From Eurosta solidaginis (lineage: Eukaryota; Arthropoda; Insecta; Diptera; Tephritidae), in NCBI RefSeq assembly GCF_040869045.1, contig NC_090323.1, forward strand, positions 259,660,392 through 259,724,391: a stretch of 64,000 bases of DNA, read 5' to 3'. Shown here piece by piece: positions 55,260 through 64,000 of this stretch. Position numbers and translations under genes: made by a program. The stretch's first letter is position 1, and each line of letters begins with the position of its first letter. The notes beneath the pieces are model-generated. The model was not told where the DNA came from. It was given only the letters and a program-made list of their open reading frames with translations, and did no database searches.

Positions 55260-57424
55260 CCTGTCCCCAAACGATCCAAATCAAGGGTTTAAAGATAAGC
55301 TAGAACTAGTCGAAGACGATTTGCGTGATGAAACCGGTAACGTGGTCGTCGCTGGAGATTTCAGTGCTAGGGCTGTTGAGTTGGGAATGCCCCGGACTAA
55401 CTCCAGAGGAAGGCTAGTGCTAGAAATAGCTACCCGACTTGGATTTGTCATTCTGAATACCGGCACGACCCCGACATATCAGCGACCAGGCTTTGGACAC
55501 TCTACCTGCTGTCAAAGGCGGCTGGATGGAGGGTGATGGAGGATCTCACGGGTAGTGACCATAACTACATCACCTTCCATCTTAATGACTCAGGGCAAAG
55601 TCAGACAGGGAGACCGCCCCGTATGAAAACAAAATGGGACGCCTCTAAAGTAGCCAGGATCTTTCCTACAAGGTGGAAAACAGCGCACCTCATGCTAATC
55701 CCGAAAGACAAGGGAGACCCGAACTCCCCGTCGTCTTTTCGACCATTATGCATGCTCGGCATGGCCGGGAAAATGATGGAAAGCTTCCTTAAACAACGGC
55801 TGATAGCAGCCATTGAAGATGGAGGTGGTCTGCCCATCGGCAGCATGGGTTCCGGAAAGGTCACTCCACAATAGATGCCATAGCCGAGGTTATAAATGCG
55901 GTAAGGAAAGCCGAAACCGCGTGCCACCAAGCTAGACCGGTTGTCTTACTGGTCACGCTGGACGTGAAAAATGCCTTCAATTCCGTCAGGTGGGACGACA
56001 TGCTCGATGCGCTGAAACACTCTTTCAACGTACCTACTTATCTACTAGCCATATTAAGGGACTACCTAAAAGATCGCTGGCTCACGTACGAAACAAATCA
56101 AGGTCAGAGAAAGGTGAGGATCCCGACCTCTGGAATGCTTCGTATGACAGCCTCCTTCGTTTGCACATGCCAGAAAGTGCTTTTCTTGTCGCTTTCGCAG
56201 ACGACGTGGCTGCCGTAATTACAGCACGGAACTCCGAGCTGGTGCAGCTTAAATTAAACCAAGTAATGCGCAATGTAAATAGATGGATGAGTGACCATGG
56301 ACTTCAGCTCGCGACAGCGAAAACTGAGATCGTAATCCTCACGAAGAAGCGAACTCCCACCATTATGAATATGATGGTTGGAGAACAACAAGTACAAACA
56401 CGCAGCTCCACGAGATACCTTGGGGTGAGGCTAGATAGCAAACTAACCTTCTCGGAACACTTTCAAGGGCCAAGGCCATGTATAGGGAAGCTGCTTGCTT
56501 CCGCTTCGGATTCTATACTCTTGTACGGTGCAGAAATTTGGGCGGATGCAATGAAATACCGAAAGTATCGAGCAGCTATTACTTCTGTCCAACGCAGAGG
56601 GGCGCTAAGAATTGCCTCAGCTTACCGCACGGTATCCGCAGACGCAGTTCTTGTTATTGCGAGAACCATACCGATACATCTTCTCGCTGAAGAGAGGAAA
56701 TCAATTTACCACCTCCGAGGAGGAGTACGTAGAGATGTTGCTGCCGCGGAGGCGCGAAAAGATTCTATCCGCGCTGGCAACAGCAATGGAGCTGCAGTAC
56801 TGTAGGCAAGTGGACCAGGGAACTGATTCCCGAACTGGAGCCATGGTTAGATCGGACACATGGAGAGGTCGACTTCTACCTGACACAGTTTTTAAGTGGC
56901 CACGGCTACTTCCGGGAATACCTCCACAGGATGGGCAAGGTTGATAATCCGAATTGCTTATATTGTGGGCTCATAGACGACGTACGCCACACCTTTTTCG
57001 AATGCGATCACTTCGCACAGCAACGAAGAAGAGTGGAAGTAACACTAGGCGACCTATCCCCGGCCAGTGTCATCCATAAAATGACCTGCGGAAATGACAG
57101 ATGGGACATGATCAGCAGTTATGCAAGGAATATTCTCCTCGCTAAACGGCAAGATGGTTGCTTAGCCCAATAACGTGATAGTAGCCGAAGAGCTCACGTA
57201 GCGCGCTTCCGTACGCGAAGTTATGCTAAACGCGGTCCCAGGTGCGGAAAATGCGCGGGCCGTGGGAGGATAGGTTTTAGTGGGAAGCCCATGAAGGAAA
57301 AGAAAGGGAGTCCTACACTCGGAGAGGCTCGCTGCTACAGAGAGAGTAGCACTGAGGCTTAACAACCCCGTTAGTGCATAAAGCATTTCCTCCTTCCGTA
57401 ACAAAAAAAAAAAAAAAACAATAA
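55260..57424 (+). mobile_element. R1-clade non-LTR element, 5'-truncated, in gypsy gag
   Basis: The 12-bp duplication AACATCCAAGAT at 55248-55259 and 57425-57436 brackets it, with an A16 tail at 57403-57418. It begins inside the endonuclease (VVVAGDFSARAVE; TGSDHNYITF) and continues with reverse transcriptase: LMLIPKDKGDPNSPSSFRPL, LLVTLDVKNAFNSV, DPDLWNASYDSLLRLHMP and FLVAFADDVAAV. Frames change at 55533, near 55860 and near 56120, where the GxxQGSILG motif is deleted. The C-terminal knuckle CLYCGLIDDVRHTFFEC is typical of R1. R1 family members usually target 28S rDNA; this one does not. Confidence 0.85.
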
Positions 57425-57557
57425 AACATCCAAGATGGAAGCACAGGAGGCACGCATTTCAGAAATGTCGTCGCAAATGTCATTCCAACTGGAAGCAGAG
57501 AAGACATATATGGCATCACAATTGGAAATACAGGAGGCACGCATTTCAGAAATGTCG

Positions 57558-57786
57558 TTCGTTTTATCCACATTGTACTTATCTCACCTTGTACTTTACT
57601 AACCCTACTCCTAAAATTTATCGATTAATCTTAATATCAATCATTCATCAGCACTACTTGTTAACCATCACTACTTTGAACAAAAAAAGATATTAGCAGC
57701 AAAATTCAATCGTGTTGAGTTTTTATTTATTGTTAATGCACTAAAGTCAAGGTAGTGAGTTCTTTTTTCTATTAATGTATCCAACA
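57558..57786 (+). repeat. BEL/Pao 5' LTR, left edge missing
   Basis: Starts TTCGTTTTATCCAC, equivalent to base 27 of the 3' LTR, and ends TGTATCCAACA. Confidence 0.88.
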
Positions 57787-57927
57787 TTAAATGGTGCCGA
57801 AACCTGGGAATAACTGATTCTACAATCATGCCACATCAATTGCCAAACTTACCAGCTAAGTAAAGAAAAGTAATCACGTGGATTACCTAACCTCTTTATA
57901 TCTATACACTTTATAAGATTTTCTAAA

Positions 57928-59120
57928 ATGGCCACCGTCGATTCGATGATCGAGGACCAGCGAAAGACATACAAGCAACTACAAAGGTTCCAAATAAACT
58001 TTGACGAAAAACCCGCTGCATCAAAAACTGCGTGTCTTATACAAGGCCTTCTTACAGAAATTGAGTTGCTGTTCCGTACTTTTAAGCAAGGCCACGACGA
58101 CATCTGCGCGGAAGTACGAGCAAACTCTATTGCTGATGCCGACGTTCCTTACCTAAAAGATGAGACCTTTTACGACTGCTATGATCTTTTTATCAATTTC
58201 AAATCAAAACTGTTAGACTTAGAATTGGAACTTGCTTTGCCTGCGACACCTGGTACAAACAGTACATTCGCCGCCACTACTTCACGCAACGATACCATTT
58301 CAGCTGCCGCTCGCTTGCCTAAAATCGATATTCCTACGTTCTCAGGGGACTACTTGGAGTGGATTCCGTTCAGCGACATGTTTCTGTCGCTCGTACACAA
58401 CAATACCAACCTAACGAAAGTCCAAAAAAATTTAGTTAAAGGGTTCGTGTACTGGAACTCCCAGAAAAATGGTAGAATAGTATCCAGCTACAAATACCAG
58501 TTATGAACCAGCTTGGGCTGCGCTCGTGAATTGGTATCACAAGAAACGCAAACTCGTTGACCAAATTCTAAGAAAATTGGTTAATGCTGAAACACAGACG
58601 GACGTCTTCGTACTATACAACAATTGCTAGACTTAACACGCAATTGCTTCGCGCTTTTAAGAGCATTAGAGGTGGACACCTCGAACTGGGATCAAATTCT
58701 TATGTTTTTGTTAACCCAAAAAATTTACAAGCAAACTCGAAAGGAATGGGAGCAATCACTTCACGGCAGCACTGACATCCCACAAGTGAAAGAATTTCTT
58801 AAATTTTTAGATTCCACTTACAAGGCATTAGAGTTTGTTGAAGAAGGGCTTCCTATTGCGAAACTGGCAAAACCTTCTATCAATTCCCATAGATTTACGG
58901 CGTGGTGCTTACGCAAAACCAGTACTTACAGCAACAACTGCCACTGCCAATAACAGCTGTTCCTTCTGTCAACAAAACCATTTTCTTTATAAATGTTTTA
59001 AATTCACTGCATTGCCAGCAGTGGATAAAAAGAAGTTCGTTAAACAAAACAATTTGTGCATGAACTGTTTAGGTAAGGGTCACACCTACAGTAACTGTAC
59101 AACAACATCACGATGCAAGG
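57928..59120 (+). pseudogene. BEL/Pao gag
   Basis: Starts ATGGCCACC at 57928 and is open to 58506 with ARLPKIDIPTFSGDYLEW, the BEL/Pao gag signature; a frameshift near 58440 moves coding to another frame (PAWAALVNWYHKKRKL), and others follow near 58590 and 58850. The C-terminal part has CCHC-type clusters (CSFCQQNHFLYKCF; CMNCLGKGHTYSNC; CKVCGSMHHTLLH), which bind RNA in the family. At least three frame breaks. Confidence 0.8.
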
Positions 59121-59640
59121 TCTGTGGAAGCATGCATCATACATTACTTCACAGCGATTCCTCAATTGGAAGCTCAACTTACAACTCTCACCAATCTGAC
59201 GTATCTAACACCTCTAAAGCTGCGACCGTGCAGTCAACCAACGTTCACACTTTGTCCACTAATATTAGTACACAAGTACTCCTAGCTACCGTTCGCGTAA
59301 TAGTCGAAACGCCCAGTAGGAAATTTTGTTTCAAGGCCCTTGTAGGTCAAAGAGCTCAAGCGTCTTTTATATCTAAGGATGCAGCTCAATTGTTAAGATT
59401 AAATACACGTAACGTTACTGCAAATATTTAGGGTATTGGAGGTTCTCAATTTTTTACAACAAGAAGGGCTGCCCACATAAGTCTGCGGCCAGCTTACAAC
59501 AAGCACTTTAATCTAGAATGCCAATTTCTTCTCCTGCCAAGGGTTAAAACATACTCTCCTACTGCAATCGATCCCAATTACCTGAAGGATTTACCAAACA
59601 TATTGCAGATCCAGAATTCAATTCTCCATCTAAAGTCGAT
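59121..59640 (+). pseudogene. BEL/Pao aspartic protease region
   Basis: Follows the zinc knuckles: LLATVRVIVET and KALVGQRAQASFISKDAAQL. The family has a D-S/T-G type catalytic triplet where this copy reads VGQR, so the catalytic Asp appears lost. A TAG at 59429 interrupts, with GIGG and FNLECQFLLLPRV-like sequence beyond. Nonfunctional. Confidence 0.6.
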
Positions 59641-59646
59641 TTTATT

Positions 59647-62600
59647 TTGGGTGCTGAGCTTTATTGTAACATTTTGCTCTCGGGAATGATAAAATGTGAA
59701 AATGGTTTACTACTGCAAGAAACCTACTTTGGGTGGATGATTTCAGGTCCTGTAAAAACCAATTTTAAAGAGTGCAATCTCTCTGCAAATTTATCGTCAA
59801 TCGATTCCATCGATAACCAACTGCGTCTGTTTTGGGAACAAGAAGATATGGTGGATCTTCCGTTAATTTCTACTGAGGAAGCTACAGTAGAGAAACATTT
59901 TTGGAAACTCACTCTCGTGACGACACTGGTCGATATCAAGTCCACTTGCCATTCAAACGTCTTGTTTTGCAAAATGAGTTACGAACGTTCAGTCACACCA
60001 ACTTTAACGCCCTTCGAAGACTGAATCAGCTCGAAAAACGATTCAGATCTCAACCTGAGTTTTCGAGGCTTTATAGAGACTTTATGGAGGAGTACGTTCG
60101 TTTAGGTCACATGAAGGAAATCGGAAACTATCCGCAACTCATATTTCCTATGTCATCACGGTGTCTTGAGAGACAGCAGCAGTACTACTCAGTTAAGAGT
60201 AGTATTCGATGGCGGAAATCATCATCAAAACCAAAACTCCCTTAACATGGAACTCGCTGCAGGAACTGCTTTACAAAATAGTTTGCCGCTTATATTGTCT
60301 CGATGGAGACTACATCGCATAGCTTTTACCGCCGACGTAGAAAAAATGTTTCGACAGATCAATATCTGTGAAGAACACCAGCTGTTCCAATGTATACTCT
60401 GGAGAGACGCTCCTACAAAACCAATAAAAATATACAAACTCTGCACAGTTACTTACGATACTACTTCAGCGCCTTTCTTGGCCATACGTGTGCTACATCA
60501 GCTAGCAAATGATGAACGGAGCTCATATCCTCTTGCAAGTAAGATCCTCTTAACTGACAGCTACGTCGATGATATACTTTCAGGTGGAGACTCTATTCAA
60601 GAGGTAACCGAATTATACCAACAGCTGACGATGCTTACCAAAATTGGTGGTTTCAACCTAAGGAAGTGGAACTCTAACTCGGCAGAGTTGCTGGAATCTA
60701 TTCCACTAGACCACATTGATAAGCATCACTCATTCGAGGTCATTTCCGAAAATTTTGTTAAAGCGCTTGGACTTCATTGGGAAACAAAAGATGATAATTT
60801 CTACTTCAAAATTAACTTTGAATTTTCTGCCACCGAAACTAAGAGAAGCCTTCTTTCTGAAGCGACCAAGCTCTTTGAACCACTTGGTTGGCTAGCACCT
60901 ACCATTATCATTGCAAAAATTATATTTCAAAAAATATGGTTAGAAGGACTGGATTGGCAAGATCCGCTTCCACCTCAACTTCATTCAGAATGGGTTCGAT
61001 ATCGTCACTCTTTGAGAGAGCTAGAGCAAATCAAGATTTCAAGATGGATTGGCTGCAAACAAACAAGTACAGTTGATTTACACGGGTTTTGCGACGCCTC
61101 TCAAGCCGCTTACGGGGCTGTAGTGTATGCCGTAGTATGTACAGATGGCGTTCTCTCATCAAAATTAATACAATCGAAAACAAAGGTAGCCCCGCTTAAA
61201 GCCGTATCCATTCCTCGACTTGAATTATGTGCAGCAACACTTCTGGTAAAACTAATGTCCACAGTAAAAACTTACTTCACGTCAAATCTTAGAACTACTT
61301 ATTACTGGACCGACAGCACCACTGTTCTAAGTTGGATTCGAAGTCATTCAAATCGGTGGGCAGTATATGTCGCGAATAGGGTTGCTGAGATTCAACGGCA
61401 ATCCAGCACATCTCAATGGAAATACGTTTCAACTAGCGAAAATCCCGCCGACTGTTTAACACGAGGTCTAACACCTTCAAAACTTCGTACACATGTGCTG
61501 TGGTGGAATGGACCACCATGGATAACAACTCCATTTCGCTGGCCGACACAAAATTTGAATTTAAATACTGAGCTTGAAGAACGAAAGACTAAGGTCAACT
61601 TTCACAACACTGCTGTAACCTCAGATAAGCATGAATATTTTTCTTTAATTACTAAATACTCTACTCTTTCGAAGCTTCTTCGCATTACAGGTTACATTCT
61701 TCGGTTTTATAATACGCTTAAATCAGCTGCGAACAAACGCAAACAGCAAATGCAAGAGAATGTAAGCTACGAAACAGGTTTTTTAAAATCGTACGAGTTA
61801 AAGCGAGCACTTATCACTATCGTTAAAGTAGTCCAACGTGTCGACTTTGCAAATGAAATCGACTGTTTATCAAAGAAGAACACGTTAGGCAAAACCAATC
61901 GCCTCCTACAACTTGCTCCATTTCTCGACGACAACAATATACTTCGAGTCGGAGGCCGACTGTCTAAGGCCAACATTGCCTACGACAGTAAACATCCAAT
62001 AGTGCTAACTAAGCAAAATCCAATATCGTTACTCATATTTAGAGATTCTCTCAATCAAACACTTCACGGTGGAGTGCAACAAATGGTGGCATACGTTATG
62101 CGTCGATTTTGGATCTTATCTGCCCGAAGCCTGTCTAGATCAGTACTTCGACACTGCCTTGTGTGTTTCAAATATGTTGCGAAAATGCATGAACAAAAGA
62201 TGGGTGATCTACCAGCAGTGAGACTTCAACCTACCAGACCATTCAAACACAGCGGACTAGACTATGCTGGGCCCGTTTTAATAAGAAATTCTACATCACG
62301 TAAAGCGCCAGCTGTTAAGGCTTATATCTGCATTTTTGTCTGCATGTGCACGAAAGCTATTCACCTTGAAGTAGTATCCAGCTTAACTACGGAGCCCTTC
62401 ATGGCAGCTTACCGAAGATTTATTTCAAGAAGAGGACGTTGCACAGACTTGTATTCTGATTGCGGCTCAACGTCATTGGAGCCAAAATAGAACTTAAAAT
62501 TTGCTTCGAAATTCAAAAAATAAAGTTACCCGAGTACTTGGCAGCTGGACTGGCTAACGAAGGAACCACCTGGCATTTTATTCCGCCCGGCTCACCTAAC

Positions 62601-63200
62601 TTCGGTGGTTTATGGGAAGCGGGTGTAAAATCCGTAAAGCATCATCTGCGACGTGTTATGCGTGATTAAAGACTTACATTTGAAGAATTAACCACGCTTT
62701 TAGCCCAAATTGAGAGCTGCTTGAACTCACGACCACTGTGTCCTTTACCCGGCCAACTTGCCGACAACCACGCGCTAACTCCCGCACATTTTCTTGTTGG
62801 TGAATCAACAACCTGTGTATCTGAATATGATCTACTAGCTTACGAGGAAAATTCTAGAAGCCGCTGGAAGTTAGTTGAACGACGTAAACAGCATTTTTGG
62901 AAAAGATGGAGCAGTGAGTATATTCACACCCTACAAACACGTTCCAAATGGCCTCATACTAATCGAAACCTAGAAGTTGGCGACATTGTTTTACTGCAGC
63001 ACGAACGAAGTGCACCAGGGTACTGGCCCTTAGCGAGAGTACATCAAACCCATCCTGGGACAGATGGATTGGTAAGGGTGGTTACACTTTTACTCAACGG
63101 TAACCTGCTGAAGCGTCCGATATCCAAGGTGTGTCTGCTACCAATAATGGAGTCTACCAACAAGGACCAGGAACAACCTGAACCACAAGATAACACCTAA
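59647..63200 (+). pseudogene. BEL/Pao reverse transcriptase, RNase H and integrase
   Basis: The polymerase N-terminal part spans 59647-60160 with frame changes near 59900 and 60165. A 774-residue frame (60166-62490) then holds RT (VEKMFRQINI, SYVDDILSGG with YVDD), RNase H (LHGFCDASQAAYGAVVY, YWTDSTTVLSWI, NPADCLTRG), the integrase zinc-binding region (LHGGVQQMVAYVMRRFWI, LRHCLVC) and integrase core (LDYAGPVL and YSDCGS, where the usual N is C). A frameshift near 62465 and a TAA near 62668 follow; GGLWEAGVKSVKHHL carries the catalytic Glu. The last frame (62721-63200) is the C-terminal domain with GDIVLLQ. Confidence 0.85.
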
Positions 63201-63235
63201 GCAATTCAAGAACAGTCGTTCTTAGTGGGGGAGAA

Positions 63236-63490
63236 TGTTTGGTTTTCATCAACTTACTTACTTCGTTTTATCCACATTGTACTTATCTCACCTTGTACTT
63301 TACTAACCCTACTCCTAAAATTTATCGATTAATCTTAATATCAATCATTCATCAGCACTACTTGTTAACCATCACTACTTTGAACAAAAAAAGATATTAG
63401 CAGCAAAATTCAATCGTGTTGAGTTTTTATTTATTGTTAATGCACTAAAGTCAAGGTAGTGAGTTCTTTTTTCTATTAATGTATCCAACA
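63236..63490 (+). repeat. BEL/Pao 3' LTR, complete
   Basis: 255 bp from TGTTTGGTTTTC to TATCCAACA, directly after the polypurine tract. Beyond it gypsy gag resumes. Confidence 0.9.
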
Positions 63491-64000
63491 CCGAGACTGA
63501 AACATTGAGAGGTCGTGTATAGGAGCTGCAACTAAATCGCCCAGTTGTTTCAGCAAGCAATCCGAAGGTAAAAACTGCATCTTTTGACGGCTCTGTTCCT
63601 TTCCAGGTATTTAAGCTGCAATTTGAGAAGACGTCAGCAGTGAGCAACTGGAATGCGGAAGATAAAGTTGCTGCACTGTTCGTGGCATTGAAGGGCCTGC
63701 AGTGGAAATCTTACAGAATATTCCAGAGTACGAACGGAAGAGTTATGAAGCATTGATGGCCGATGTCGAGCGACGTTACGGAAGCGAACACAGGAAACAG
63801 ATATATCAAATAGAAAAACAAAACCGTACCAAAAAGCTAATAAGACTTTGCAAAAGTTTGCTTCGGATGTTGAAAGGTTGGCTCATTTGGCAAATGCGGA
63901 CGCACCCGTGGAGTACTCCGAAAGAGTAAAAATCCAGAGTTTTATAAATGGCATACGGAACGTACAAACGAAGCGAGCGGCATATGCAAACCCAAAATCG

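Larger units (their letters stand above)
57558..63490 (+). mobile_element. BEL/Pao LTR retrotransposon, nearly complete, in gypsy gag
   Basis: 5' LTR 57558-57786 and 3' LTR 63236-63490 appear identical wherever I compared them, but the 5' LTR lacks the first ~26 bp (TGTTTGG...). Primer binding site TGGTGCCGAAACCTGGGA at 57792 and polypurine tract AGTGGGGGAGAA at 63224. LTR ends are TGTT...AACA. No target duplication is visible, consistent with loss of the left edge. The similar LTRs point to a recent insertion, yet the coding region has several breaks, so it was either copied already damaged or contains sequencing errors. Confidence 0.88.
54979..64000 (+). pseudogene. Ty3/gypsy-type gag, split by two insertions and cut by window end
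   Basis: Coding parts are 54979-55259, 57425-57557 and 63491-64000. The first holds a SAP-like motif (ELRIQQLKRELENRGLNTTG), a DNA-binding fold seen in some insect gag proteins; TAG at 55084 and a TAA near 55162 break it. The second has a repeated coiled-coil segment (QEARISEMS occurs twice). The third has the capsid-type motif FDGSVPFQVFKLQFE followed by NWNAEDKVAALFVALKG, a TAG near 63518 and frameshifts near 63693 and 63835. No protease or polymerase is within the window. Nonfunctional. Confidence 0.7.

Noticed and set aside
55204..55536. A single 110-codon gene
   Set aside because: It is a chance fusion of gypsy gag to the truncated R1-clade endonuclease across the target-site duplication.

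Overview
The window looks like a transposon-packed, gene-poor stretch of a brachyceran fly genome, most likely a tephritid fruit fly. The basis is the dense AT-rich, multi-strand retroelement content and a dispersed repeat ending in the hairpin TATACTC...GAGTATA and the motif TAAGTTCGGGTGTAACCGAAC, which I associate from memory with tephritid and other higher-fly assemblies. No bacterial-type genes, operons or CRISPR arrays are present. The only recognisable host-type gene is a broken serine protease homologue at about 10.0-10.8 kb; nearly everything else is mobile DNA, much of it nested.

Layout. 0-8.4 kb: a repeat end, then a three-layer nest (BEL/Pao gag interrupted by non-LTR element A, itself interrupted by element B). 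8.4-13.6 kb: two copies of the TATACTC repeat around the protease homologue. 13.6-15.7 kb: a decayed two-exon PIF/Harbinger transposase. 17.1-17.9 kb: a short Helitron with both ends readable. 18.2-25.6 kb: more TATACTC repeats, a hAT C-terminal exon and two foldback palindromes. 26.3-29.8 kb: an RTE-like non-LTR element on the minus strand, beside a hAT middle fragment (29.8-30.2 kb), an inverted array of AAAATTCTG motifs and a mariner remnant. 31.6-35.3 kb: repeats and tandem modules. 35.3-37.6 kb: a 5'-truncated but open non-LTR element with a 13-bp target duplication. 38.1-41.5 kb: a TATACTC repeat expanded to about 16 tandem 130-bp modules. 41.5-45.9 kb: a near full-length but broken autonomous Helitron with two introns. 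46-48.6 kb: a tRNA-derived SINE and small tandem repeats. 48.6-50.8 kb: a second Helitron with a 129-bp array that has a 645-bp higher-order period. 50.9-54.2 kb: an ATACC-hairpin repeat with a solo LTR, then another TATACTC repeat. 54.5-64.0 kb: a Ty3/gypsy-type element whose gag is split by an R1-clade insertion and by a nearly complete BEL/Pao element.

The most unusual signal is the modular noncoding repeats. Families with quite different ends (Helitrons with TC...CTAG termini; hairpin-ended units) share a homologous module of about 130 bp, and two hairpin-ended families share a homologous head of about 250 bp but carry different internal tandem modules. Inside the TATACTC unit a GGGCG box recurs every ~150 bp. 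This reads as a combinatorial system of repeat modules exchanged among mobile elements; its mechanism and function cannot be read from this window. All family assignments come from motif recognition by eye; no database search was run.
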